A DNA stretch of 64,000 nt from Palaemon carinicauda (Eukaryota > Arthropoda > Malacostraca > Decapoda > Palaemonidae), in NCBI RefSeq assembly GCF_036898095.1, contig NC_090757.1, forward strand, positions 63,915,081 to 63,979,080, read 5' to 3'. Positions within the stretch are counted from its first letter, which is position 1. Every line of letters begins with the position of its first letter. Below the pieces are notes generated by a model. The model was not told the DNA's origin. It saw nothing but the letters and a program-made list of their open reading frames with translations, and searched no databases. Below, piece after piece: positions 11,860-23,279 of the stretch. Both the position numbers and the translations under genes were made by a program.

Positions 11860-12899
11860 TTGTATCTCGGATCAATTTTTCCCATATAAAATAACTAAAA
11901 AAAATTAATCCGTTCCCACCCTCTGAAAAAACAACTAAAAACAGTACAGTATATTACAGTGGAAAAACATGTTTTGAATAGTTCTAATTCACATTCTACG
12001 CTCACAATATAACAAATACCTATGTACTGGTTATGATCTGCAATAAAATATAACATTATTATGGAGTTCTTACTCTAGAGACAGACGGTAGCGATTAACG
12101 GCGGTGTGTGCAGAGGAGGAAAGAGAGAGAACGGGGAGGAGAGAGACTCGACAGCAACACGTCCAGTATGCTACACCTTTTTAACTATATGTAACATAAA
12201 CTTTAAATTTATCTTAAATGAAATTAGCTTACTGTACACACTCTTAAAAATAAATCTTAATCTTACGTTACACTAAACTTAATTATAATTTTGCTTTCAT
12301 TTTCATTTTTTTACTTTTCTTCTTCCGGCTTGGCTCTTTATGCCTCGCTTTCACCTTTACTTTTTGCTGGCCTTTTTAAAAGGAACCTATCTAGGGATGT
12401 TTGCTTTTGTCTCCCCCTTCAAAATGTTATGAAAATGCGACGGGAAAGACCAAGCGATGCCGTCCTCGTGGACAGTCTCTCGCACACTCGGCCACCTAGC
12501 GGCCGCATAGGGATCCGTCTCGTATCCTCGTATCTCGGGGCAAAAATTTGCTCAAAACTATCTTCGTATCTCAAATTTCTTATATGTTGGGACACTCGTA
12601 AGCCGAGGTATTACTGTAAGGTCGGTATTACTGTATTAAAAATTAACGCAAAAAACTTGTAAAAAATGTAAACACTACGGCCGATGCTTGGAGATAACTT
12701 TACGCGACTCAGATGCGACGGGAAAGACCAAGCGATGCCGTCCTCGTGGACAGTCTCTCACACACTCGGCCACCTAGCGGCCGCATAGGGATCCGTCTCG
12801 TATCCTCGTATCTCGGGGCAAAAATTTGCTCAAAACTCTCTTCGTATCTCAAATTTCTTATATGTTGGGACACTCGTAAGCCGAGGTATTACTGTAAGG
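11860..12899. mobile_element. Tigger-like non-autonomous element with 278-bp tandem duplication
   Basis: The right end reads ACTCGTAAGCCGAGGTATTA followed by CTGTA, the inverted complement of a Tigger end of CAGTAATACCTCGG type. 12435-12627 is repeated almost unchanged at 12713-12905 (offset 278 bp), including 9 bp beyond the transposon end (AAGGTCGGT). The left end near 11860 (CTTGTATCTCGGATC) is eroded. No transposase is seen. Confidence 0.6.
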
Positions 12900-12905
12900 T
12901 CGGTC

Positions 12906-13140
12906 AGTTGGAGAGGGGAAAGAGACGTCTCTCTTAACGACCCAAAGGTAAAGTGAAGTACAATCACAGGTGTGTGAGTGAGAAGGTTAGCTACTACCCT
13001 CCCAACCCCCACTGCCTACCCCAGCTACCTAGCGGCATGGGGGGGTTAACCTTTGCTAAGAGTCTAATGGCTCGTCTTTCAGCTTTGCCAAAAATAATAC
13101 TCCTATAAATAGCATAGGTTTGTATTCGTTACGGAACAAA
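12906..13140 (-). repeat. YR-element ITR end (5' side), fragment
   Basis: Contains ACAGGTGTGTGAGTGAG, CCTAGCGGCATGGGG, CTCGTCTTTCAGC, CTATAAATAG and GGTTTGTATTCG, and ends in GGAACAAA at 13140. This is the A/D-type right end. It interrupts gag sequence that resumes at 13141. Confidence 0.6.
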
Positions 13141-14069
13141 CAGTCTTTGGAGCGAGGTCCTTATATGCTTTTTGTAGTGGTTCATAGGGAACGTTATTGG
13201 TGAAGTCACAACAGAAGTCAAATTCATTGTCATCAGTGCATATGGTCTGTGGTCCAGATACTAAATAAAAGGATGAGGGGGTCCACAACGGGCATTTCTT
13301 CCGGTGGCGCGGCAGATGTAGAACATCCCAGCTTGTTACCCTGTGCTTGTAGCAATATCCCTCCATGGCTAAGGAAGGTAAGTGTGTTTTTAAAACCATT
13401 TCTTTATTGTCCTGATCAATTTCCAGCAGCTTACTTAGAGAAGTTTGATAAGTTACTACCACTGCTTTTTCATAGCTTACCGGCAAGCAATATCACTATC
13501 ATTGTCACGCTTCTTCTTCAAGATGGAGAATGGTCTGAAGTTAAGATTACAGTACTTTTAGAAGGAAAAGTGCTGATAGATTTCCTATGTTTTGAGGACA
13601 ATCTTGACCGTGAACAATCATGTTTTGGATCATCCTTCCTACTCTTCTTGTATTCCAACCACTGCACTGACGACCAGTTTCTACTCGTTGCAGGGGAAAG
13701 ACCATGTCCTGTGCAAATGATGCACAAAGGATCAGGATTCATATGAATCTGCCCCACTTCCATCCAGCAACTACAGGGCAGTAAGCCATGTACACTTGTG
13801 GTTTCTCCATTGCAAAAACAGACATATACTTTCACTGTAAAAAAAGAACACTGAGACTATGTCTATACACCTTGGCGGTTCAAGTCAAAAGTGGCATCTC
13901 AGTGTGCTGGCAAAGAGGCACGTGGAGCTTCCTCAGCCCCCCCCCCCCCCCCCAAAAAAAAAAAAAAACCACCGACATACCTAGTTGAAACTCTAACAGC
14001 CTAATTTCAGCCAAGTAGCAATCATACTCCTATTAAAGAATGAGGGTTTGCATTTGTATAGGAACAAAT
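13141..14069 (-). pseudogene. gag region and right end of an F-like YR element
   Basis: At 13518-13835 the minus strand reads MNPDPLCIICTGHG then WSSVQWLEYKKSRK, matching the gag zinc-binding layout (D-P, C-x2-C, W, basic tail). The far end (13990-14069), containing AAGAATGAGGGTTTGCAT and GGAACAAAT, matches the end of F at 28915-28976. (C)n and (A)n runs are at 13938-13970. Confidence 0.55.
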
Positions 14070-14227
14070 ATACTTAAAAACAGAGCTATAAATGCCAGTT
14101 GAAAACAATTGTAAATATATAAATTAACCATAAACATTTGTTAAACTATTCTATATAGCTCACTCTCACCAATAGAGCAATGAACATTCAAATATCAAAA
14201 GAGAAGGGGTAGTGTGTATTCACTTAC

Positions 14228-14407
14228 CTGGAAAGACTGTACAGTTACGTCCAATCTTTTGATCATCATCTCCCTCCTCATGGTGTATTCTTTGTGCAAT
14301 TCTTGCTGCATTTGATCTAACAGAGTCCACTGCTTGTCTGACAGAACACCATTAAATAAGGGTTTGCCAATCAATGATGGATGGGCCTTACCCTTCACAT
14401 CATTCAC
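14228..14407 (-). CDS. FAM98: FAM98-family gene, coding exon (third seen in the window)
   Basis: A 180-bp open exon of 60 codons in phase 0 at both ends. On the minus strand it is preceded by a pyrimidine-rich tract ending in CAG and followed by CAG/GTAAGTG, so both splice sites are consensus. The peptide contains HPSLIGKPLFNG, MQQELHKEY and ends with RLDVTVQSFQ. That block (VGKPL, then a basic helix, then RLDVTVQSF) is characteristic of FAM98A/B proteins, from family knowledge. FAM98B is known as a subunit of the metazoan tRNA-ligase complex with RTCB and DDX1, and FAM98A as an RNA-binding PRMT1 partner. The exon follows the 31431-31541 exon without a gap in family alignment. The next exon is not visible, so the downstream intron exceeds 14.2 kb. 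Confidence 0.88.
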
Positions 14408-14934
14408 CTGGAAAAAATATTAATTCCACTAATAAATTCACAACATAAAATAACAGAAGAGCAGTTGAATAATTTTTCCCAGTATTAATCAACTTTATCA
14501 ATGAGGACCTATTGCAGAACTCATTTGCATTTACTGATTTGCTGTACGTATACTATATTTCATAACTAATTCCTCATTATCAATCTCAAATTGGTTAGGG
14601 TCCTAAATTACATTACATCAAATTGAAAAGGGGCAGGTTTCACACAAATCTGAAAAAGATCAGTTTGTGTTCAACAAGGAACATTGCAGTCCATACCATA
14701 TGTTACGGTAATACACATATGGTAACTATAAAGGCATTCTAAAATACAGCTCAAACAAAATACATATTTGCATATTCTAAAACTGACTAAATGACATTAA
14801 TTAATATGTGCTGACATTTCTTTAAAACTACATATGGGCCTTGTAACAGTAAATTTGTTCTTGAAGAATATTCAGTAAAGAAGGCATTAAATTTAAATCT
14901 TATCAAATAAAGTTGAAAGGAAAAATCAAAGTAT
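14408..14934. other. FAM98 intron, no feature recognised
   Basis: AT-rich sequence without an assignable repeat or coding frame. It begins at the acceptor of the 14228-14407 exon, with the polypyrimidine stretch on the minus strand. Confidence 0.5.
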
Positions 14935-15332
14935 AGAGAATGTGTTGGGTGTTGAGGGTCTTGTTGAAGTTGCAAATAAAAATGGGGCACACACTGAGAT
15001 TTTGTTCAACAATCAATCTTGTTATTGGAGGTATTCTTTTCCAGTACAAAGACATTCACAAATATACATCGACTTTACCATGTGGCAATTAAAAAAATCA
15101 GATAGATCACATATCCATCAATAAAGAAGAAGGAAGACTCTGAGAAATGCAAGAAGCTATAGAAGTGCAGATATTGGTAGTGATCACCAGCTCCTCATTG
15201 CCACACTGAAATTAAAACTGAGAGCACCCAAAAATGCAGATAGAACACCTAGGTTTGATAAAACTAAGCATCTAGAAGATGAGCACAGAGAAACCTTTGC
15301 AATTGAATGTAGAAAATTATTTTCAATCTTAA
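14935..15332 (+). pseudogene. RTE-like LINE, endonuclease C-terminal part
   Basis: Plus-strand readings contain LGVEGLVEVANKNGAH, RHSQIYIDFTMW and then SADIGSDHQLLIATLKLKLR. The last carries the SDH motif of AP-endonuclease domains, in the arrangement usual for RTE-like LINEs. There are stops in the frame. The reading continues after the piggyBac insertion at 16686 (INDEWYDIKG). Confidence 0.65.
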
Positions 15333-16681
15333 CCCTGGAAAGGTATGATGGGTCGTTTGCGACCCCTACAGCATTTTCAAAACCTGTTTTTTCCCCATAA
15401 ATCATCAGCTGTCTCGAATATGGAAGTGATCGACCTGCAAGGGGTGACTAGTCTACATGCCATTGTCTGCTTTAGGACTGATTTTCGTCTAACTTCCCTC
15501 CTTCCCCGTTTTCTTACCCCCCCAGAGGTCGACCCCGATCCTACATACCTTTATAGGGGTAAGTGATCAAACAGCAAAGTTATTACATAATTATAAATTG
15601 TCAAACAGTGTTAATACTTGTTTGGTTCTTTATAGTTGGAAAGTGTGGGTGGATGGTGTGTCTACCACTTGCATGACATTGGTTTTGGCTTAGATGCCAT
15701 ATATTGCCATGAGGTCCATTTTCCCTCAAATGCTAATTTCTGATTTTTTTAGGTTTTTTGCAAATTTGATTTTTTTTCTATTTATTTTGAATTTATCTTC
15801 AATAATGGCCAGCAGACAGTATTCCCTCGGCATGGATGTCATCAACACACTTCTAATGGAGTTAAAAAGAGATGTTGATGATAATATGGAGCTTGCAACC
15901 CCATTCTTCATTTCAAGTGGTAGATTGGGCTGTAAGAGTTGTTGCGGTCTGCGGCCATTTTGTTGACATACCCGAAAGGTAAGTTGGCATATCTCTATAT
16001 ATTCTTGTTCTGTATAGAATTCGTGATATTTTGGTATAATTTAATGCATGAATATCATATTTTATAGGAGATACAATGATTTTCATAAGAAATTTACATT
16101 GTGAACTAGGCCGTCAAAAAATGACCTTTAGATTTCGCCCCTGTTATAACAGTAAATTACATCTTAGTGCGCATTTTATTATGTATTTCTGTTTTAGGAT
16201 AATATGAGTTTATTCTATAAAAAAATTAGCCTCTTCCTATTTCATTTGGGTACCCAAAAAAATTCATGAAATTTGGACAAATTTTTTTGGCCAAAAAAAT
16301 TTACCCTTTTTTTCTCATTTCAGATCTTGACTTCTATGGGTCCAACTCATTTCCAGCAATTACACGCTGTTGCTTTGCCATCTAAGAAGGTGTCCCTAAA
16401 GGGATTTATGTGTATATGTATATTTCTATTTTTTGTGAATATTTACGTCGTCTTTTTTTTGTATACTTAAATTTTTTATATATTTCCAATAAATAGTTAT
16501 TTTGTAGATGGGTATCATTTATATTTTCAGTAATTTTTAGCATTCTTTGAAGTATTTTTAGCAAGTCAAACAATACAGATTGATGCATAACTAGATTTTT
16601 CCTGAATTTTTTTCGGAGTCGGGGTCGTTCACGACCGAGTATACCCTTAAAGGGGTGTCCGAGTAGCATACCTATCCAGGG
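15333..16681 (+). mobile_element. piggyBac-type element, internally deleted
   Basis: The ends are CCCTGGAAAGGTATG and the inverted CATACCTATCCAGGG, flanked on both sides by TTAA (15329-15332, 16682-16685). This is the target-site signature of piggyBac. Subterminal palindromes of GGTCGT..ACGACC type occur near both ends (15351, 16623). At 1349 bp it is too short for a full transposase, and only a possible N-terminus is present. Confidence 0.88.
15805..15966 (+). pseudogene. Possible piggyBac transposase N-terminal remnant
   Basis: Starts at ATG with MASRQYSLGMDVINTLLMEL followed by KRDVDDNMEL, an acidic N-terminus of the sort piggyBac transposases often have. The DDD catalytic region is absent. 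Assignment rests mainly on its position inside the element. Confidence 0.4.
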
Positions 16682-16685
16682 TTAA

Positions 16686-16780
16686 AGACTTTAAGAGACA
16701 AAGAGCAGACAATTAATGATGAATGGTATGATATTAAGGGGACCGACCAGTATCCCAATATATGGGGGTATAGAAAGAAA
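16686..16780 (+). pseudogene. RTE-like LINE, continuation after piggyBac insertion
   Basis: Reads LRDKEQTINDEWYDIKG, the linker after the endonuclease in this LINE type. Joining it to the sequence before 15333 over the TTAA keeps the frame. 16781-16940 has no recognised content. Confidence 0.5.
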
Positions 16781-16951
16781 AACACAAAATTCTGAAAAAA
16801 TTCACTAAGCTTCGTAAGACAAAGGAGAATGCTTATACAAAATATTTTGTCAAAATTTCCCTTACTTTCATAGTCACAGGGTAATTATAAAAGTAATTAA
16901 TTAAACCAAAAATATTGTTCCCTACAAGAAAAGGCAGTACTTCTTCTGTTA

Positions 16952-17660
16952 TCATAAAGGTGGACCATTGTTGGTGTTTATAATAATAGGTGCATGATAA
17001 CTAGTATGGCAATCATCTAATGTACTCCAATTGAAATCAAGAGGGCCGTTAGAGCTTGCAATTGAAAGGTCAATGCATGCATGAACATGGAAGTGTGTAG
17101 TCTCTCCTGTATTAAGGAGTCCAACATCCTCGTTTTCTACAATTGATGATATAATATTGCTCCTGGTGTTTGCTAAACCATCACCCCACAAAGGATGTCG
17201 ACCATTCAAATCTCCAAGTAAAAGAAAAGGTTGAGGGAGCTGTTGAATTACCTCTACTAAATTATCATACGATATGGTATCATTTGGAGGCAAGTACAGA
17301 GAGCAGATTGTTTATTTTCTCCTTATATCAATCTGTACAACCACTGCCTGCAGAGGTGTACGAATAGATAAGGGTACTTGGGGAACATCTTGATGAATGT
17401 ATACGAGGCTTCCGCCATGGCTCCCTACTCAGTAATCATATGGTGTTCTATAGCTAATATATTTGCAAGGACAAGGAGTATTAGCATCAAGCTTGCTCTC
17501 TTGTAGACATACAATTATGGGGGAATGCTCGTGAATTATTTGGCCCTTAAACCCTGACAATTCCATTGCAAAATGGAGGAAAAAACTATGTATTATTTTC
17601 TGGAAGGCATCTTGGATGAGGTCTTCCCACCGACAGTTTTTGATCTGACAATATTTTCTG
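16952..17660 (-). pseudogene. LINE-J ORF2 endonuclease domain
   Basis: Minus-strand frames read CLQESKLDANT, SHGGSLVYIHQDVP, LQAVVVQIDIRR, YLPPNDTISYDNL, then PFLLLGDLNGRHPLWGD, NTGETTHFH and WSTLDDCHTSYHAPI. These are the landmarks of a Jockey-clade AP endonuclease (QE, GDFN-type, SDH-type). In the last motif SDH has become SYH, which removes the conserved Asp. Frameshifts occur near 17300. RT is not found downstream, so the copy is 3'-truncated. Confidence 0.75.
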
Positions 17661-18049
17661 TAGGCTTCTCAAGTGTTAGGTTATATATTAGCCTTTTCAG
17701 TGTTCTTTTTACCTAATTCTTTTGGGGGATGGTGGACCTCAACTTGAATTTTTGATTGATTCAAGTAGCTTTCCTGTTGACCTGAAATATCAACAGGCAG
17801 AACATCATATCTATTGGATGTCACAAGTTTGGTGTTTTCAATGGATGGGGGTGAGAGATGGAGGTCTCTTTCTTTTCCTATTGACAGGTGGTGATTTATC
17901 AGGTTTTGGTGCTTTCCCCACTACAGGTGCACCTGATGGTACCTACTTTCTTTTGAGGAAATTTACATATTTTAAAATAATTTCCTGTAATTCCTTTTGA
18001 CTGAGCAATAAGCCACTTATTAATAAAAAAAAAAAAAAAAAAAAGAGAA

Positions 18050-18557
18050 CAATTCCTTACCTTATTCCTATGGTTGGCTTGCACACTGGAAGGGATGTTG
18101 CAAAGGATGGAGAGACAGGTTTATTGTGGAAAAGAAGTTGCACAAGATGCTGGAGAAACTGGGGCAGGTGAGTTAATAAGGTCTAATTTCACTTCCATGC
18201 TGATGGCCTTTCTTTTCTTTGATGCACTACCATCAGAAGAATCTGCCTTACGCTTTGGAGCCATAATGAAGGGCAAAAACTTAAAAAAAACGATCAAACA
18301 CATGAGAGAGAACCGGCGTATACAACCAAAATGGCATATAACTGAAACTGAATGACGCGACTGACGCCGTCTTCCTCGCCCACAACCACAACAAAAAGTA
18401 TTCATCTGCTGCCCGCTAGAAACTAGTTCGCAATTGTTTACGACGCTAACAAAGTAAGACGGAACGACGCTTATTACTATTTTTTATATTTCTATGGGGC
18501 TCATTCATAACCTCGAAACAGCGTAAGTCGGGACCGTCATAACCCGAGGACTCCCTG
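18050..18557 (-). mobile_element. Tigger-like transposon 2, 5' fragment
   Basis: On the minus strand the end at 18557 reads CAGGGAGTCCTCGGGTTATG next to TA. It is followed by a 5' leader and an ATG (18264) opening MAPKRKADSSDGSASKKRK then AISMEVKLDLI, the start of a CENP-B-like helix-turn-helix. The frame is lost at once and the other end is missing. An A19 run at 18027-18045 lies near the broken end. Confidence 0.65.
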
Positions 18558-18630
18558 TATCTAGATCCTTAACACGAGGATTCCCTGTATCTAGATCCTT
18601 AACCCGAGGACTCCCTGTATCTAGAACCTT
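18541..18630. repeat. 30-bp tandem repeat, three copies, spanning a transposon end
   Basis: Three 30-bp units (18541, 18571, 18601) each contain CGAGGACTCCCTGTATCTAG or a close variant. The unit covers the last bases of the Tigger 2 terminus, the TA and flanking DNA, so the duplication happened after insertion. Confidence 0.85.
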
Positions 18631-19200
18631 AGGTACCCCATTGCAAAGAGCACCCTTGATGTTCAAATTATTGATTTTAATATTCATACTATTATTGATT
18701 GCATTGAATGCTTCAGCATGATTATCAAATGATTTTCATGAATCCCATTTGTCACCTTCAAGCCTCATTCTAATTTCTTTAAGATTATCATAACATTGAA
18801 ATGTTGTATACAAGACATTGTAATTAGTCTGTTGGAATTTGGGTGACATGAAGGATTTGCAGTTTCTTTATGTTACCCAAATTACTTCGTTTTTGAGCAT
18901 CAGTAGAATGGTCCTTACGAGTTCCCAGGTCGTCAACAGAGGGGTTACATTTTAAAGAAGAAGCAAGCAGGGTTATCCACCTCTTATCGGAGGATGTTAA
19001 TCCTCCTATCCCATGTGGCCCGACACGAGAAGAGGCTTCAGCGGGGACCAGTCCTCTATTAGAGAGGAGCTGCCTCTCTTTAGGTGAGCGTATACTAGTC
19101 AGTGGGAGTAGTTGGTCCCTCCCACCGACGACTCCAATGCCTGGCGTCACTCATTACCCGCAAATATGGGCGACTTAAAACCGTATCACTGGAGCCTGAC

Positions 19201-19600
19201 TCTTAACAGAATAAGTTTGCACCCAATGGGGTCTGCCAGAGGGTGATGGTGTCTAAATTTGTACAGGTTGAAATGGTATGCCATTAATCCCACCCTGTGG
19301 CAAATCCAAAGAAGCAGCCAAAACCAAAGTCATCAACAAGTTTATGCCCAGGAGGAAGAGATGGAAGAATAAAAATAATCAAAAGAAAGAGAAAGTGCTG
19401 ACTAATTTAGTTGGATCCACTATTGGGCACCAAGGTACAGTGAAAAAGCAGTTTCCACTGATCATTAGAGCCCAGCTGCTAATCCTTAAGCCCCCATCCT
19501 AGTCAAGACTTTAGCATCTGAGGGTCATCTCTCGGAAGAGCGTAAACAAGAAGGAGCTTTTGAAAGAGATTTGAGGGTGCGAGAAAAACAATAACACACT
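19201..19600. other. LINE-J 5' flank or E3 body, no clear product
   Basis: 19278-19502 has an open plus-strand frame rich in K and N, but the minus strand is the coding strand of the neighbours and I see no family signature. Confidence 0.3.
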
Positions 19601-20105
19601 TTCCTTATCCCCGAGGAAGAAAGATTGCACTTCACCTTTTTCCTGAGCCATCCAAATTTCTTCCACTCCCTACACTCTGTTCAGGACGAACCCTGCTCGC
19701 AGTGATGCTCTCTGGACGAAGGACACAGAGTGAAGGTCGGTCTCCAACAAAGTCATGAAAGTACAGCACGCGGCACCCTCGTACCCTGGACAGGTTCGCA
19801 CGAAGGCGATCGTAGGGAGAACATGCACACCTGAAAAAAAGAAAGCAAACTCAATAAGTCCAAAGACAGTCAAGAAGAGATAGGATACGTCCAATCTCTA
19901 CCGAGCCATAAGGAAAAAGTGACGTTTCTCACTGTTGAGAGAGTATATATAGACCTGGCTGGGTAACCCCCAGCCAACCTCAGCCTACCCGCTCATGCGG
20001 TTAGGCAGGGTTGCCACCTCGCAATTTAAGTCTAATGGCTACTTTCCAGCCCTGCCGGGACATAATCTAAATAAATGAAGGAAGGTGTGTTAGTATGGGA
20101 ACACT
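19600..20105 (-). mobile_element. YR element E3, 5' end with gag remnant
   Basis: At 19670-19894 the minus strand reads RTCPGYEGAACCTFMTLLET then DLHSVS, aligning with the CPG..CGTFM..DTDPH start of the A gag. Several zinc-ligand Cys are lost. It ends in TTAGTATGGGAACAC at 20105, a variant of the GGAACAA terminus shared with 29401-29415. Confidence 0.5.
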
Positions 20106-20199
20106 AAACAGTTCATAAAATATATGCAATAATACATTGTACAAATACAACCTAAACAATAAAAATCATAAAAATAAAAAATCTTGAAAGTTTGTATTT

Positions 20200-22490
20200 T
20201 TTCAATGCATTTTTCCAAGTCAAGCAAGCAAACGGCAAGCACGCGAACGATGATCTACCGTCGTGAGAGACAACGAACGACTAGCTGTCAAACAATAAAA
20301 CAGGAAACGGTGCTATTGATAAGCAACCGGAGATAGTCTAGCCATTGAAAAACGGCAATTAGGAGCTGACGAATCGAAGACCTGATAAATCCGAGATCTA
20401 CCGAATTGGAGCACTGGCGACCCACAAGCAGGGGGTCGGCAATCAGCATGGCTATCAGCAAGCTCTGAAATGATACTATGTGAGCTGGTGATCTGAGATC
20501 GAACCTTGAAAATCGGGGATCGGTGATCAGTGATCTTCCATTGGTTGACTATCAGCAATTGTTCGCAATCGGCAACTAGTGAGCTAAGGATCGGTGATCT
20601 GGTATTAAATGATGAACACAATTATGATCAGTGACTTGACAATCATTGAACTGGAATTGGCAATCAGTATGGTGATGATCGAGTTTTGCTCATGATTGTG
20701 ATCATGAGCGTCTCCCACGAAAGTGTGAGCGTCTCGCTCGTGAGCATGAACATCTCGCAGGATGTAGTGGTTTGCGGACTGTGGCCAGATGTACCACGCA
20801 GACTGCCCATTGTTTGAATGCAGACCACACTCCAACGTTCACTACACAAGAAGATAAAACAGTGGAATACCCAAAAATCTGGGCAAAAATTAACCACCAA
20901 GGATAAACTGGGCACTGGGCACCACCCCATAATTTTATACTGGGCAAGAGGACTTGGCTAGAACTGTAGTTGCTTAATATTATTCAAGAGATATGCCCAC
21001 TCACTTATTACTGGCATGTATGAAGTCTTACATAAATAGCGGCAGTATGCTTTCAAGGTAGGAGGTTTCTTTACTATATTTCAATTTATTTGAACATGAT
21101 TGTCCGGCTTGTGCTAATTATCGTGAGCGTCAAGCTCGTGCTTGTGATCGTTGAGCGTCTGTATCATGATCGTGAGCTCATAGCTCTTGATCGTGAGCTT
21201 ATAGCTCGTGAGGATCTAGCTCACAATTATGAGTATCCTGCTCGGGATCATGAGCGAGTGTTTATCTAGTGATCATAAGCTTATAGCTCGTGATCGTGAG
21301 CCTATAGCTCTTGATCGTGAACGTTTAGTTCTTGATTGCGAGCGTCTAGACCAAGAGCATCTAGCCCAGGATCGCAGGCTTATAGATTGTAAGCGTTTAG
21401 CTCCCAATTAGGAGCATCTCATTCGTGATCACAATAGTGTAACTCATAATGAGCGAGACGCTCATTATGAGCGTCTCGCTCATGACCATGAGCTGAGCGT
21501 GTAATTCACAATTGTGAGCGAGAGCATACAGTTCTGACCGTGAGCATGTAGTTCACAATCATGAGCATCTCGCTCGTGATCATGAGTGTTTAGCTCATGA
21601 ACGTGAGCGTCCTCTAGGGTTGTGTAGAGACCCTCCCTCGGAAGGCTTAGTTCTCACACCTAAAGGCGAACCTACGAGAAGCACTCTATTTCCCTTCCAT
21701 GAGCTTTATCTCAAATTGAAGTTTAACACAAGTGTTGCTTGAGAAAAAGCCAAGGCTTGTTTCTGACTTTTCTCCAAAGGAATTTCTCGAACAAAGGACG
21801 GGAATCCTGCCGGAGTAATCCCCCAAACGGGAAACCGAACAGGTGTTCGTCTTCAAGTTGAAGAGCATTGAGATCGTGTAGACCTATGATCTTGTAATTG
21901 TGAGTGCTTATCTTGTGACTGTGTTCGTCTTCAAGAAGCGTCGAGATCGTGATAACCTTCAATCTCGTGATCTAGAACGTCTTCCAGAAGAGCGTTGAGA
22001 TCGTGAGTAACCTTTGATCTGTGGCAATCATTGTATTGTCCCGAACGACATCCTGACCAACCAGGAAAAGGAGGTGATGAGTCTTGCCCCTGCAATCGTT
22101 GAACAGAATAAATGCTGATCTCATCATTAGATTGTTGCGAACGACATCCTGACCAACCAGGAAGACGAGGTGATGAGTCTCGCCCCTGCGATCGTCAAGG
22201 AGAAAATAATCAGTCGTTCTGGTGATTGGCGAGAAGGCCATGGGTTGATGATCCTCCATAATCGCAGAATCCATAACAGGCAAAAGTTGCATACACGGGC
22301 TGAAACATTGCCTGTAGGGAGAAAATTAAAAATTGTGGATCGTTAGGAGACAAGATCGGTAGGTGGTAAGATGACTCGTCATCAACAGGAGTCTTGGGAA
22401 GGGCGAACAATAGGCGACCTTGTGAACAGCTGAAGCTGACTTCGCATCCCGATGTCATTTATAAGCACTGAAGAAGAAACACAGAGAAAT
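20200..22490 (-). mobile_element. Element H, repeat-rich part (left of F)
   Basis: Dense repeats of GATCGTGAGC, GAGCGTCTAGCTC and related words. The minus-strand sense encodes D/H/E/R-rich peptides such as DAHDHNHEQ. F is inserted at 22490, and the 5' end of H appears to be 28978-29415. The repeat style is like the gag repeats of the other YR elements, so I infer a YR element. No RT or YR is found. A block at 20772-20885 is an inverted match to 11-117. Confidence 0.4.
21449..21483. repeat. 35-nt perfect palindrome
   Basis: The 17-nt arm ATGAGCGAGACGCTCAT is followed by one T and by its exact reverse complement ATGAGCGTCTCGCTCAT. It lies inside the GAGCGTCT repeats of element H. Confidence 0.9.
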
Positions 22491-22751
22491 GACAAACTTA
22501 TAACAGAGTTTGTATTTTTCCTAACACACAAACCCGAATTCTTTACTATAGGAGATATTCTAGCACGAGCTGGAAAATACAGCAGAAAAACCTTAACAAG
22601 GTCGTTAACGACCGGACAGGTAATTACCCACCTGTTAGTGGTGGGGGGACCGCCGGTCGGTAGCTGCTGTTTACCTTCAATCGGATTCTAGCTAGGACTA
22701 TCCTAGGGGGCGGTGAAGGAGGGAAGATTTGTTCAAAGAATTCGGGTCTGT

Positions 22752-22840
22752 ATGTTAGGAAAAATACAAACTCTGTTTTAAGTTTGTCATTTGTTCCTAC
22801 ACTTGATACAAACCCTCATTCTTTACTATAGGAGACTTAG
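22752..22840. repeat. ICR of element F
   Basis: Reads GTTAGGAAAAATACAAACTC then AAGTTTGTCATTTGTTCCTA and GATACAAACCCTCATTC. The first half is the reverse complement of the left end and the second half that of the right end. This is the DIRS-type joined-ends element. Confidence 0.8.
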
Positions 22841-23279
22841 TCTTAAGGCAAGGGTGGCCATGGAGTTCCCTATTCCTAGGGAAGATAGTCCTCAGACTAG
22901 TCTCCTTTGAAGCAACAATCTTCCGTTAATCTTCTTTCTTTGTAGATCCCCATAATCTCAGCACGACTGAAGGTTTGTAGCTTCGAGGAAACAAATGTTT
23001 CAGGATGAAGTGGGTCAGGAACATTCGACTCGGATTCCTTGAAAGTTAGGATTTCCCCGACCTTGCAAAGGGAAAACCTCGTGATCACGAGTATAACTTA
23101 TACCCTGTGAGAGGAATCAGATGAGTGTCTCATGCCTTATTTCCAATGGCGAATCCAGCTGAAACTGGATACAGACTAGGATCCCCAGATGGGAGGGAGA
23201 AGGAGACAAAGAAGATAGATGGATGTCCTTCTTAAAACCTAGTGTAACCCAGTATCCTCAGCCAATGGTTACTGTCCCC

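Larger units (their letters stand above)
17680..19200 (-). pseudogene. LINE-J ORF1, second copy, split by Tigger 2
   Basis: 18630-19150 carries the N-terminal part (SVDDLGTRKDHSTDAQKRSN, then eroded RRM-like sequence), and 17680-18020 the C-terminal part matching 1080-1260. A Tigger fragment separates the halves. With the endonuclease at 16952-17660 this gives ORF1 then ORF2 order on the minus strand. Confidence 0.55.

Noticed and set aside
12291..12937. Two similar plus-strand frames with RRERPSDAVLVDSLSH
   Set aside because: They arise from the 278-bp tandem duplication of a Tigger-like end; no known domain.
13249..13746. 165-codon plus-strand frame
   Set aside because: Antisense to gag remnants of an F-like YR element.
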